From assembly GCA_903918755.1 (NCBI GenBank), contig CAIXFN010000056.1:62001-126000 (forward strand): 64,000 nucleotides of DNA, in the 5' to 3' direction. Below the pieces are notes generated by a model. The model made no database searches, was not told the DNA's origin, and worked only from the letters and a program-made list of their open reading frames with translations. Origin of the DNA: an uncultured Pedosphaera sp. (GTDB lineage: Bacteria; Verrucomicrobiota; Verrucomicrobiia; Limisphaerales; Pedosphaeraceae). Below, piece by piece: positions 36,723 to 46,247 of this stretch; positions within the stretch are counted from its first letter, which is position 1, and each line of letters opens with the position of its first letter. Made by a program: the position numbers and the translations under genes.

Positions 36723-38576
36723 ATGGATGTGACAAGCCAAAACGAACTCCTGCGGATGTTCCAGACCGACCGTTCCGAAGCGGCCTTTGCCGGCCTCGTT
36801 CGGCAATACTCCGGTCTGGTGTATTCCGTCGCCCGCCGCCGCTTACCCAACGCCACCCTGGCCGAGGATATCACGCAGATCGTTTTCATCAGACTGGCAC
36901 AATCACCACCTCGGGTCGGGACCGCCGCCGAACTGGCGGCCTGGCTGCATCGCACCACGCTGCATGTCGCCATCGATACCTGGCGCGCGGAAACCCGGCG
37001 CCATAGTCGCGAACAACGGGCCGCGGTTTTGGAAAACGAATCTGTTCCTGCGGAGGGCTCCCTCTGGGAGGAAATCTCGCCCCAACTCGACGCGGCTCTG
37101 GATCAATTGGACGACGACGATCGGCAGGCCCTTTTGCTGCGCTTCTTCAGTTCGAAACCGATGCGGGAAATCGGGGCTTCGTTTGGCATCAGCGAGGACG
37201 CCGCCAAAATGCGAGTCCGCAGGGCGCTGGACCGGCTACGCGACAAATTGGGAATTCCGGCCGCCGGGGCGGTTGGAGTCCTGGCCGCGACCCTCGAAAG
37301 TCGTGCCCTTGAGCTGGTACCAGCGACTTTGACCAGCCAGCTACGGCTGATTAAGCTGCCGACCGCCATTGCCGCGACCACTCTTGGTTTGGGTAGTTGG
37401 CTGACATCCCTGTTCAGTTCAAACCGCGGCCAACTGGCCACGGGCGCCGTTGTTTTAGTCTTACTGGCCGCATTTTTGCTGCATCACTTCAAAAAGGGCG
37501 CAAACCCTGCAAAGCCCTCCCAGGGAGTCGCGGCGGCCCGATCACCGGCAATTTTCGATTCCAAACTCAACCGTCGCCGTCTGGCCGATGGCAGCGGCGC
37601 TGACCGTCCCACCCATATGATATTGCAAGTGGTGGACGCGGATACCGGGCAGGGTTTGCCCGGAGCCCGGGTCCAAGTCAGCAGGGAGTTTTTCCGGGAG
37701 CCCCTGCTCTTCACCGACCAGGATGGCAGGGTGGCCATCCCCGAGCCGCATGCGACCAACCGCTCTCCCTTGCTCAACATCAGCGCGGAAGCGCAAGGCT
37801 ACGTAGCCAAAATCGCCGGCTTTCTGGTCGAAATCCCCCCTGATTTCAACGGAGTCATTATGGAGGAGAACCTCATTCAGGGGAATCCAAGTTCTTACAC
37901 CCTGCGTCTGGCCCGCGGAAAAACGCTCTCGGGAGTCGTGCTCAATGAATCCGGGCAACCGTTGGACAAAGTGCGGCTCCGAATTGCCGATTCAATACTC
38001 TTCCCCGATCGCGGGCCCGAACGTTCCTTCCTCGCGGAAAGTATCGTTACGAACCGGGCCGACGGAAGTTGGTCGGTGAACGGCTATCCAACCTTTATGC
38101 CCAACGAAATCCATTTTGTTCTCAATCGGAGCGGTTATGGTGTGAACTATGCAACGGTCTCCGCGACGAATGTGGATTTGAATCACTTAGTCTTTATCCT
38201 CCATAACGGGTTCACCATCGCCGGCCGGATCGTCGATGCCAACGGGGAGCCGATCACCAATGCATTTGTCCAAACCTTTCCACCGCAACCCTTGATCCGA
38301 CGTGAATTAGGCCGGCAATCCAGCGTAGATGAGCAAGGGAATTTTACCATGAGAGGTGTCAATATCCCGCCCGGTTCGCCAACCCCATTCTCCCCGACTG
38401 CATTGGACGGTGTAGCCAGGGCTGGCTCGGTCACCGGCGAACAAAGCACCAAGGTTCCAAAGCAACTACGCTTGCAAATTACGGCCGAAGGATTTGCAAC
38501 GAATTTCGTCAACGTGCCTCTCGCCGAACCGACGAATCGAATCACCGTCGTGCTCGCCGCCAATCCAGACAAATAA
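36723..38576 (+). CDS. ECF-type sigma factor fused to membrane helix and carboxypeptidase-regulatory-like region
   Basis: A 617-residue fusion. Residues 1-180 are a sigma-70 region 2/4 pair: FAGLVRQYSGLVYSVARRRL, AEDITQIVFIRLAQ (region 2) and DDRQALLLRFFSSKPMREIGASFGISEDAAKMRVRRALDRLR (region 4, here quoted as two parts of one helix-turn-helix). A membrane helix lies near 239-257 (GAVVLVLLAAFLLHHF). The outer 340 residues contain at least two carboxypeptidase-regulatory-like beta domains (QVVDADTGQGLPGARVQV, GRIVDANGEPITNAFVQ). No anti-sigma gene is adjacent. The sigma part would remain at the membrane unless released by proteolysis. Start ATG 36723 was preferred to 36693. Confidence 0.83.
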   Translation: MDVTSQNELLRMFQTDRSEAAFAGLVRQYSGLVYSVARRRLPNATLAEDITQIVFIRLAQSPPRVGTAAELAAWLHRTTLHVAIDTWRAETRRHSREQRAAVLENESVPAEGSLWEEISPQLDAALDQLDDDDRQALLLRFFSSKPMREIGASFGISEDAAKMRVRRALDRLRDKLGIPAAGAVGVLAATLESRALELVPATLTSQLRLIKLPTAIAATTLGLGSWLTSLFSSNRGQLATGAVVLVLLAAFLLHHFKKGANPAKPSQGVAAARSPAIFDSKLNRRRLADGSGADRPTHMILQVVDADTGQGLPGARVQVSREFFREPLLFTDQDGRVAIPEPHATNRSPLLNISAEAQGYVAKIAGFLVEIPPDFNGVIMEENLIQGNPSSYTLRLARGKTLSGVVLNESGQPLDKVRLRIADSILFPDRGPERSFLAESIVTNRADGSWSVNGYPTFMPNEIHFVLNRSGYGVNYATVSATNVDLNHLVFILHNGFTIAGRIVDANGEPITNAFVQTFPPQPLIRRELGRQSSVDEQGNFTMRGVNIPPGSPTPFSPTALDGVARAGSVTGEQSTKVPKQLRLQITAEGFATNFVNVPLAEPTNRITVVLAANPDK

Positions 38577-38692
38577 GCTTCACCGGTCCTCGTGAGCTGG
38601 AGAGTCACGCCGCGACCGGCGCGCCGCCAGTCCAGATTAGCCACAGGCCCTCCTTGCTAATCCGGCATGCAAGGGTAGGATCACTACCAGCT

Positions 38693-41600
38693 ATGCACCG
38701 CACCTTCATTGCCGCGTCCGCGCCGCCGGCGCGCCGTCCTGAAGGCTGCCTAATTCCCCGGTTGCTCTCCCGCAGTCTCCTTCTCCTGGCGTTAATCACC
38801 GGGTTGCCCAGCGCCTGTGTGGCCGAGGGCCCCGACTTCGCCACTGACATTCGGCCCATTTTTGCCCGCAGTTGTCTCCCCTGTCATGGTCCAGACAAGC
38901 AGAAAAGCGCTTATCGTCTGGATGTCCGCGACACCGCGATCCGGGGCGGCGAGAGCGGCAAGGCGGCCATTACGCCGCATAACTCCGCGGCCAGCCACTT
39001 GATCCGTCTGGTCAGCGGCGCCGATCCCGACTTGTTCATGCCACCACCCAAGAGCAGCCAGCCGGCACTGAGCGAAAAGGAGGTGGCCACCTTGCGCGCT
39101 TGGATCGATGCCGGTCCAAGCTGGCCGGATGAGTTGGCGGGTCCGTCGGTTCCTACGCCACCGCACTGGTCACTCCAGCCGTTGGTCCGCCCCACTGTGC
39201 CCAACCCGTCCGGCAATCCCATCGACGCCTTCATCCACGCGGGACTGGCAGCCAAACAGCTCACGCTTTCCCCGCCCGCCGACCGGTCCGCGCTGCTGCG
39301 TCGTGTCACCTATGATCTCACCGGGCTGCCCCCGACGCCCGCCGAACTGGCCGCCCTGGTGGCCGATCCGGATCCCCAAGCGTATGAAAAGGTGGTGGAC
39401 CGGCTCCTGGCTTCCCCCCGCTACGGCGAGCGATGGGCGCGGCACTGGCTGGACACCATCCATTTCGCGGATTCGCACGGTTACGAGCATGATCTCGGCC
39501 GCGACAACGCCTGGCGCTTCCGGGATTACGTCATCGCCGCGCTGAACCACGACACCCCCTGGTCCCGCTTCATCCACGAGCAACTCGCCGCCGACGTCTG
39601 CTACCCGGAGGAACCGCAACTCACGCCAGCGCTCGGTTTTCTCGGCGCCGGCACCTTTGATCTCAGCACTTACACCACCGGACCGGTCACCTTCAGCTAT
39701 CTGGATCGCGATGACCTCGTGACCCAGACCATGGCGGCGTTTACGAGCACCACGGCGAATTGCGCGCGCTGCCACGACCACAAGTTTGACCCCATCCCGC
39801 AGGCGGATTACTACGCGCTGCAGGCGGTGTTTGCGGGCGTTTTGAAGGGTGATGTGGCCTATGACGAAGATCCGACGGTGGTCCGCCAGCGCCGCCAATG
39901 GCAGGCCGTCCTCGCGGCCACGGATAAAAAGGACGCAACCTTGCTCCTGGCGTCCACCAACCAACCGCTCGTGGATGCCTGGCTGGCCGCCCAGGGACAG
40001 CCCGTTCCGTGGACGGAACTGACGGTCGCCACTTTTCTCTCCGCGGAAGGCGCCACCCTCACCCGCTCGCCGGACGGAGCGTTTCACTCGGGCGGAACCC
40101 GTCCGGACAAGGACACCTACACCATCACCGGCACCACCAGCCTGACGAATATCACCGCCCTCCGGCTGGACCTGCTCGCCGATGACGCGCTGCCTATGCA
40201 CGGTCCCGGGCGTAACGAAAACGGGAACCTTCACCTCTCGGAAATCGAATTGCGCCTTTTCTCGCGGGGAGCCACCAATTCGGCGCCGCTCAAGTTCCGC
40301 CGCGCCACGGCGGATTTCAACCAAACCGATTGGGGCGTGGAACGGGCACTGGACGGAGACCCGAAAACCGCCTGGGGGATTTATCCGCAAGTCGGTCAAT
40401 CCCATCAGGCTGTTTTTGAACTGGCGGAACCGCTCGCCAATCCGCCCGGATCACAATTCGCGATCGTGCTCAAACAACTGCACGGCGGTGGCCACATCAT
40501 CGGCGCTTTCCGGCTTTCAGTGACGGCCGCCGAGCCCGGCCGGGCCACGGTGCTGCCGTTCGAAGTCGCCGCCGCACTGGCAGTGGCTCCGGCGGAACGC
40601 ACTGCCACCCAGCAGGTCGTGCTGGCGGCGCATGCCTTGCGCCTCGCCGCCCGGTCGGCGTTGGAGAAGCTGCCGACCCAGTCCCTGGTTTACGCCGCCG
40701 CGCCGTCGGTGAAAATTGTCGGAGGCGAAATCAACACCCTGGCCAAACCCAAAGTGGTGAACGTCCTGCACCGGGGTGATATCGAACAACCCGGGCCGGT
40801 GGCGGAACCCGGCGCGCTCTCGGCCCTCACCCATTCGCCCGCCCGGTTTGTGCTGAACGATCCGCAAAACGAAGGCTCCCGCCGGGCCGCCCTCGCGGAT
40901 TGGCTCGCCCATCCAGATAATGTTCTTACCTGGCGCAGCGTGGTGAATCGCGTCTGGCATTACCATTTCGGTCGCGGACTTTGCGACACCCCGGGCGACC
41001 TCGGCCGGATGGGCGGCACCCCATCGCATCCCGAGTTACTCGACTGGCTCGCCGTCTGGTTTCGCGACAACGCCCACGGGTCACTGAAGAAATTGCACCG
41101 GCTGATCGTCACCAGCGCCACCTACCGCCAAACCTCCGAATTCCGGGAAGACGCGGCCCAGGTGGACGCGGACAATCGTCTGCTGTGGCGGCAAAACCGC
41201 CAGCGGCTGGATGCCGATGGTTTTCGCGACTTCACGCTTGCCACGGCAGGGGTGCTAAACCTGAAAATGGGCGGACCGGGAGTGAAACATTTCCGCCAGA
41301 GTCCGGGTCCACAAAACACGCCGGCGCTGGATTATCCCGCCTATGATTGGTCCGCACCGGAGGCGGGGCGGCGCAGCATCTACCGCTACGTGTGGCGCGG
41401 CATTGCGGATCCATTCATGGAGGCGCTGGACTTCCCGGATCTCGGTCTGCTGGCACCGGTCCGCGGACTTTCGAGTTCCTCCCTGCAGGCGCTCACGCTT
41501 TATAACAATGATTTCGTGCTCCACCACAGCGGCGTCTTCGCCCACCGGCTTGAAAGCGAGTCACCCACATTGGAGGGGCAAGTCACCCGGGCGGTGGCCC

Positions 41601-41725
41601 TGGTCTGGCTGCGGGAACCGCGGGAAGACGAACGCCGCGACCTGACCGCGTTCGCACGGACGCAGGGACTGCCCGCATTGTGCCGGCTCCTCCTGAACAG
41701 CAACGAATTCCTCTTCCTCGAATGA
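38693..41725 (+). CDS. Planctomycete-type cytochrome c protein (PSCyt1-DUF1549-DUF1553)
   Basis: A 1010-residue exported protein. The N-terminal signal region spans about 25-45. A cytochrome domain has CLPCH at about residues 61-65. DUF1549 (PSCyt2) contains DLTGLPPTPAELAAL and ERWARHWLDTIHFADS, and a second heme-like motif CARCH is in TTANCARCHDHKFDP. A middle discoidin-like section (HLSEIELRLF) precedes DUF1553 with HPDNVLTWRSVVNRVWHYHFGRG. These proteins are abundant in Planctomycetota and Verrucomicrobiota and are thought to handle electrons in polysaccharide-related metabolism. The stop overlaps the DUF1501 start (ATGA). The ATG at 38693 was chosen. Confidence 0.92.
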   Translation: MHRTFIAASAPPARRPEGCLIPRLLSRSLLLLALITGLPSACVAEGPDFATDIRPIFARSCLPCHGPDKQKSAYRLDVRDTAIRGGESGKAAITPHNSAASHLIRLVSGADPDLFMPPPKSSQPALSEKEVATLRAWIDAGPSWPDELAGPSVPTPPHWSLQPLVRPTVPNPSGNPIDAFIHAGLAAKQLTLSPPADRSALLRRVTYDLTGLPPTPAELAALVADPDPQAYEKVVDRLLASPRYGERWARHWLDTIHFADSHGYEHDLGRDNAWRFRDYVIAALNHDTPWSRFIHEQLAADVCYPEEPQLTPALGFLGAGTFDLSTYTTGPVTFSYLDRDDLVTQTMAAFTSTTANCARCHDHKFDPIPQADYYALQAVFAGVLKGDVAYDEDPTVVRQRRQWQAVLAATDKKDATLLLASTNQPLVDAWLAAQGQPVPWTELTVATFLSAEGATLTRSPDGAFHSGGTRPDKDTYTITGTTSLTNITALRLDLLADDALPMHGPGRNENGNLHLSEIELRLFSRGATNSAPLKFRRATADFNQTDWGVERALDGDPKTAWGIYPQVGQSHQAVFELAEPLANPPGSQFAIVLKQLHGGGHIIGAFRLSVTAAEPGRATVLPFEVAAALAVAPAERTATQQVVLAAHALRLAARSALEKLPTQSLVYAAAPSVKIVGGEINTLAKPKVVNVLHRGDIEQPGPVAEPGALSALTHSPARFVLNDPQNEGSRRAALADWLAHPDNVLTWRSVVNRVWHYHFGRGLCDTPGDLGRMGGTPSHPELLDWLAVWFRDNAHGSLKKLHRLIVTSATYRQTSEFREDAAQVDADNRLLWRQNRQRLDADGFRDFTLATAGVLNLKMGGPGVKHFRQSPGPQNTPALDYPAYDWSAPEAGRRSIYRYVWRGIADPFMEALDFPDLGLLAPVRGLSSSSLQALTLYNNDFVLHHSGVFAHRLESESPTLEGQVTRAVALVWLREPREDERRDLTAFARTQGLPALCRLLLNSNEFLFLE

Positions 41726-43125
41726 ATCCGCCATCCGCCTTCTCCCGTCGGCAATTTCTCGGCACCCTCGGCGCCGGTTTCGGCAGTCTGGCCTTCTCTC
41801 ACCTGTGGGCGGCCGACGCGCTAGGCGCCGGGATCACCCACCACCCGGCGAAAGTCCGGCGCGTCATCCAGCTGTTCATGACCGGCGGGGCCAGCCCGAT
41901 GGATACCTTTGATTACAAACCCGCGCTGGAGAAGTTGCACGGCCAAATGCTGGGTCCCAAGGAGAAGCCTGAAGGGTTCACCGCCGAGGTGGGGGCGATC
42001 ATGAAAAGTCCGTTCGAGTTCGCCCGGCACGGCGAATCCGGTCGCTGGGTGAGCAGCGTGTTCCCCGAACAGGCCAAACTGGTGGACGAAATGGCGTTTC
42101 TCATGGCCATGCAATCCAAGTCCAATGTGCATGGACCCGGCACGTACATGATGAATAGCGGGTTCCTCCTCCCGGGCTTCCCGTGCCTGGGCGCCTGGAT
42201 TTCCTACGCCCTGGGCAATCTCACTGACAACCTGCCCACGTTCGTAGTATTACCGGATGCCAAGGGCCTGCCGTACAACCAGCGCGGCTGTTTCTCGGCA
42301 GGATTCCTCCCCGCCGTCCATCAGGGCACCGTCATCAACGCCTCCAGCCCGCGTCCCGTCCCTGATTTGTTCGCCGCGGACAAATACGCCTTTGCGCAGA
42401 GAACGAACGATACCGCCAGCCTGGCGTTGCTGGACCGACTGAATCGCGCCCATGCCGCGGCCCATCCGGGCGACTCCCGCCTCGAAGCCCGGATCGCCAG
42501 CTATGAATTGGCCGCCAAGATGCAATTGTCCGCGCCCGACGCCTTCGACCTAACGCGCGAGTCCGCCGCCACGCGCACCGGCTATGGACTGGACAACCCG
42601 GTCACGGAGGATTTTGGCCGCCGCTGCCTCCTTGCGGCGCGCCTCGTGGAACGCGGGGTACGTTTTGTCCAGGTGTGGAGCGGACCCCAGGGGGCCACCG
42701 GCAACTGGGACAATCACGCCAACATCCAAAAGGAGCTCCCGCCCATGGCCGCCAGCGTGGACCGCCCCATCGCCGCCCTGCTGCGCGATTTGAAGGCGCG
42801 CGGTCTCGCGGACGACACGTTGGTCATCTGGACGACCGAATTCGGCCGCACGCCCTTCGCGCAAGGCGGCACCGGCCGCGACCACAACCGCGGGACGTTC
42901 GTCACCTGGCTCTGGGGCGCGGGGGTGAAAGCGGGCGTGGCGCATGGTCAAAGCGATGATTGGGGCTACCAGGCCGCCGAGAACAAAACCTACTGCTACG
43001 ACCTCCACGCCACTGTCCTGCACTTGCTGGGCCTCAACCACGAAAAACTGACCGTCCGCCAAAACGGCCTCGACCGCCGGCTCACGGATGTCCACGGCCA
43101 GGTGATTCGCGAAATTTTGAGTTAA
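41722..43125 (+). CDS. Tat-exported DUF1501 protein
   Basis: A 467-residue protein. The twin-arginine signal SRRQFLGTLGAGFGSLAF is at residues 8-25, so it is exported folded. The DUF1501 (sulfatase/phosphatase-superfamily-like) body has FMTGGASPMDTFDYKP, MNSGFLLPGFPCLGAWISY, NWDNHANIQK and VIWTTEFGRTPFAQGG, with conserved Asp and His residues likely to bind metal. It is the usual partner of DUF1549/DUF1553 proteins, here translationally coupled by ATGA. The substrate is unknown. Confidence 0.93.
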   Translation: MNPPSAFSRRQFLGTLGAGFGSLAFSHLWAADALGAGITHHPAKVRRVIQLFMTGGASPMDTFDYKPALEKLHGQMLGPKEKPEGFTAEVGAIMKSPFEFARHGESGRWVSSVFPEQAKLVDEMAFLMAMQSKSNVHGPGTYMMNSGFLLPGFPCLGAWISYALGNLTDNLPTFVVLPDAKGLPYNQRGCFSAGFLPAVHQGTVINASSPRPVPDLFAADKYAFAQRTNDTASLALLDRLNRAHAAAHPGDSRLEARIASYELAAKMQLSAPDAFDLTRESAATRTGYGLDNPVTEDFGRRCLLAARLVERGVRFVQVWSGPQGATGNWDNHANIQKELPPMAASVDRPIAALLRDLKARGLADDTLVIWTTEFGRTPFAQGGTGRDHNRGTFVTWLWGAGVKAGVAHGQSDDWGYQAAENKTYCYDLHATVLHLLGLNHEKLTVRQNGLDRRLTDVHGQVIREILS

Positions 43126-43254
43126 CCGCTTCGCCCGATTGGGGCGCGCAACCGGTCTAATTCATCACCCGGAACTGAGGCTGGCGCAGGACTACAGATG
43201 CCATGGTTAGAATTCTGGAGGTTGGGGAAGAATGCTGGCACCTCCTCTCCCCGG

Positions 43255-43285
43255 CCCTCTCCTCCGTTCTGAATGGTGGAGAGGG
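43255..43285. repeat. Palindromic intergenic element
   Basis: CCCTCTCC (43255-43262) pairs with GGAGAGGG (43278-43285) around a 15-nt loop, in a CT/GA-rich context of the kind often dispersed between genes. It lies in the 230-bp gap between two convergent genes. Confidence 0.45.
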
Positions 43286-43355
43286 AGAAGAAAGCTGGTT
43301 AGCCGTCGTCGCGGGCCAGGCAAGCTCCATGGGGGCAGAAGGCCCGAGGCTGGCT

Positions 43356-46127
43356 TCACGCTGCGGCTTTCTGGCGCACCACGAAATAGGGCTGGTTCGC
43401 GCGGTCGCGATCGAATCCCGGAAACAGATCCACGCGTCCGTCGCCGCCCCAGACTTCAAAGTAGTATTGCAAGGGAAACGGCGAATCGGTGTATTCCGCG
43501 GGGATGGTAGCCTGCTGGCGATTCGGCCCGGATTCCATTTCCAGGGTCTGCCAGGCTTCCGCCTGGTTGACACGCCGGTAATGTAGCCGCCAGGAGGTGG
43601 CGCCCCGGTCTACGCCAATGACGACCTTGGCCCCGCGCTGGAATTGACTGGGGGGGACGTGCGCCAGTTTCAGTCCGGCGCGGGCCGGGGGAGCCAGCAC
43701 GGCACTAATTGCCCGGGCGATGACGCCGGCTGCGGGCCGGGCACCATTAGAGTCCAAGCCCGCGGCCGGCAGCGCGGCCAGCCGCCGTTCCAAATCCGCG
43801 ATGTCTTCGTCGATGGCGGGCAGGCGGTCTGACCACGTGCCGCGCAATTGCGATTCCCGGCCGAAGGTCAGGTCGGTAACGTAATGGCCCGCGGCGGCTT
43901 CGGCGGCGGCGGCCCAGGCGGCGCGCGCCAGGCGATATTGCTGGATTGACGCCGACAAGGGCTCCGGGGCCCGGCTCTTTTCGTGCAGGGCAAACAACAC
44001 ACCGGCCCGGAATTTGTGGGCGAAGAACCGGCCCACCGCGGCTTGGATCGCCACGTCCACGCCGAGGCGTTGGAATTCCATGCCAGGCGGCCCGGCCTGA
44101 CGGGCGAGCGCAGTTTTCCATTCGGCCAACGCGGTGTCCGCCAATTCGATCAACCAGACTGCCACCTCCGCCGGCGAGTATTTGGCGGAGGGCTTTTCCG
44201 CGAGCAGGGCGGACGCGAAATCGTCCATGCGCGAAAACATTTCCGGATCCAGCGGGCTGACGGCACCGAACCGTTTAGGCGTGTTGGTGTCGCCGTAGGG
44301 ATGCGGTTTGCGCGGGTCGGGAATCGACATGTTGGTGTAGATTTCCGGCCAGTAGTTGTTGTTGGCCGCCGAAGGACAATGCGCCGTGGTGAAGAGCGGG
44401 AGGATGCGACTGGCGATGGCCAGGGCGTCGGCGGCGGCGCGGGCGAAGGGGCCCAAATGACGGCGCCAATGGCGTTGCCAAATGGCGGGGTCCGCGTCGG
44501 GCCGGTAGGCCAGCCGGCCCCATAACCGATAGGTATAGGCGTATTTTTCCCAACCGCCCCCGGGCGATTGCCAGGCGGGATCCAAATAGCCATCCCGCGA
44601 GCCGGGTAGTCCCCCGCCCTTGCGCCCCTTGAACGAAAGCGGTTCGCACCACTCCACGCCGGCACTGCCGCAGAAGGCGAAATTGCGTCCATACGCCGCG
44701 GCGGTCACCGGATCGCCCCAGAGCAGGAGCCGTTGGGTACCGGGCCAGACGCGGTGGAGAACGCCATATTTCCGATCCTCTGCCAGCAAATCGCCGTAGC
44801 CATAGCGGAGGAATTTCCGGGAACCATTGCTCCGGGCAAAGAACCCGTTGTCCCGGGTGTCGGGCGCCGGCATTTCCAGCGGTCGAATCGCGGACTGCAT
44901 GTAGGGCAACCCGCAGTGCTCCGCCCAGAACTTGGGCGATATGTTTACCGGCATGCCGGTCGCGAGCGCGGCGGCAATGGTGGTCTGATCGATCCCTTTG
45001 GCGTGCAGGTCAAGTTCCACGCGGCGACCACATTGCGCAGCGCCCTGGAACAGGGTTTTCCAGAATTCATCGCTGCCTTCCGCCACGCCGCTTTCACCGT
45101 GGACGGGCAGCGTCACCCCGGAAATCGCCGGGCATTCCTGCAACAGGGTGCGCAGCGAATCCCGGCAGTATGCCGCGTGGGTCTCGGGCGTCAACCCGGC
45201 GATGGTGTAATTGGCGTCCGGGCTGTCGGTCCAGCGGTAGGCGTGGGTCCACAAGCCCAGTTGAAAATGCAAGCCGCGACGGACCGCCTCGGCGCCGATG
45301 AATTGCAGCATCGCGAGGTTGGCATCACGCTCGGCATCGGGCAGACCGACGGCCCGGACCTCATAACCCGGAGTGCGCAGCAGGAACGGGTAGGCGAAGT
45401 GGAAATAACAATCGCGAATCTGGTTGGTGAAATCATAACCGATACCCAGAGTCAGGCTGAACCGGTTGAACCGCTGGCCCGCGAGCATGGTGAGGTAACT
45501 CCGCCAGAACTCCCGGTCTTTGAACCAGCTTTTGTCCTCCACGTCGCTGACGAAGAACCGCGCCACACTGCGGATGCGATTGGCGGGCTGTTCGGTGGTG
45601 GTTTTGACGGCCGCCAGAATCAGACGCGGATTGGGTTCCCCCGTCAACTGGTCAACGAGTTCGAGTAGGGCATATACCAATCCCAGTCTATCCGACCCGC
45701 AGACCAGCAGAACATCCCGATCCGCCAGACTGCCCCGCACCAGGCCCAACGCCTCCGGCACATCGGGCACCACCTTTTGGGTCGCGCCCAGCACCTGACG
45801 CGCCGATGCGGATGCCCGCCCGGCCACGACCAGGCAATCCGCCCCCGCCGGCGCGGAGCGAATTTCCGCAAATTCCCGGACCACCAGGCCCCGGGAACGG
45901 AGCACCGTGCTCAATTCATCCAATGCCCACCGAACCGACTCTTGTCGCAGGAGTTCCTCACTTGGATCCAGCACCAACGCCACGGCCACGCGCCGCTCCT
46001 GCCCCCAGGCGGCCGGCGGTGCCAGCAAGGGCGCACTGGCGACCACGGCCGTGGCGGTCACCGATTGCTTCAAAAAGTGCCGACGCGTTTGCCGGGCGCC
46101 GTTTCCGGGCTGGTCTTGGTGGTTCAT
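43356..46127 (-). CDS. Tat-exported glycoside-hydrolase-like protein, uncharacterised
   Basis: A 923-residue protein. The Tat signal is near residues 13-40 (TRRHFLKQSVTATAVVASAP). An N-terminal alpha/beta section (DCLVVAGRASASARQ, LVCGSDRLGLVYALLELVDQL) looks like the GH20/GH67 N-terminal domain. A TIM-barrel-like region follows, with MLAGQRFNRFSLTLGIGYDF, FQLGLWTHAY and TLPVHGESG. The rest is helical, with a beta-sandwich C terminus (SWRLHYRRVNQAEAWQTLEM). The N-terminal arrangement suggests an exo-glycosidase related to alpha-glucuronidases, but I could not identify catalytic residues with certainty. ATG 46127 was chosen at the Tat signal. It is divergent from the glycosyltransferase. Confidence 0.65.
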   Translation of the reverse strand: MNHQDQPGNGARQTRRHFLKQSVTATAVVASAPLLAPPAAWGQERRVAVALVLDPSEELLRQESVRWALDELSTVLRSRGLVVREFAEIRSAPAGADCLVVAGRASASARQVLGATQKVVPDVPEALGLVRGSLADRDVLLVCGSDRLGLVYALLELVDQLTGEPNPRLILAAVKTTTEQPANRIRSVARFFVSDVEDKSWFKDREFWRSYLTMLAGQRFNRFSLTLGIGYDFTNQIRDCYFHFAYPFLLRTPGYEVRAVGLPDAERDANLAMLQFIGAEAVRRGLHFQLGLWTHAYRWTDSPDANYTIAGLTPETHAAYCRDSLRTLLQECPAISGVTLPVHGESGVAEGSDEFWKTLFQGAAQCGRRVELDLHAKGIDQTTIAAALATGMPVNISPKFWAEHCGLPYMQSAIRPLEMPAPDTRDNGFFARSNGSRKFLRYGYGDLLAEDRKYGVLHRVWPGTQRLLLWGDPVTAAAYGRNFAFCGSAGVEWCEPLSFKGRKGGGLPGSRDGYLDPAWQSPGGGWEKYAYTYRLWGRLAYRPDADPAIWQRHWRRHLGPFARAAADALAIASRILPLFTTAHCPSAANNNYWPEIYTNMSIPDPRKPHPYGDTNTPKRFGAVSPLDPEMFSRMDDFASALLAEKPSAKYSPAEVAVWLIELADTALAEWKTALARQAGPPGMEFQRLGVDVAIQAAVGRFFAHKFRAGVLFALHEKSRAPEPLSASIQQYRLARAAWAAAAEAAAGHYVTDLTFGRESQLRGTWSDRLPAIDEDIADLERRLAALPAAGLDSNGARPAAGVIARAISAVLAPPARAGLKLAHVPPSQFQRGAKVVIGVDRGATSWRLHYRRVNQAEAWQTLEMESGPNRQQATIPAEYTDSPFPLQYYFEVWGGDGRVDLFPGFDRDRANQPYFVVRQKAAA

Positions 46128-46247
46128 AGGATCCCAAAGTGACAAAGGATTCGCGACATGGGTTGCCGAACTATAGTGCGGCCACGACCGGCGGGAAGCC
46201 AAAATTTCCGCTTTGAACTTGTCCCCCCGCCCCCTAGCCTGTTTCGG

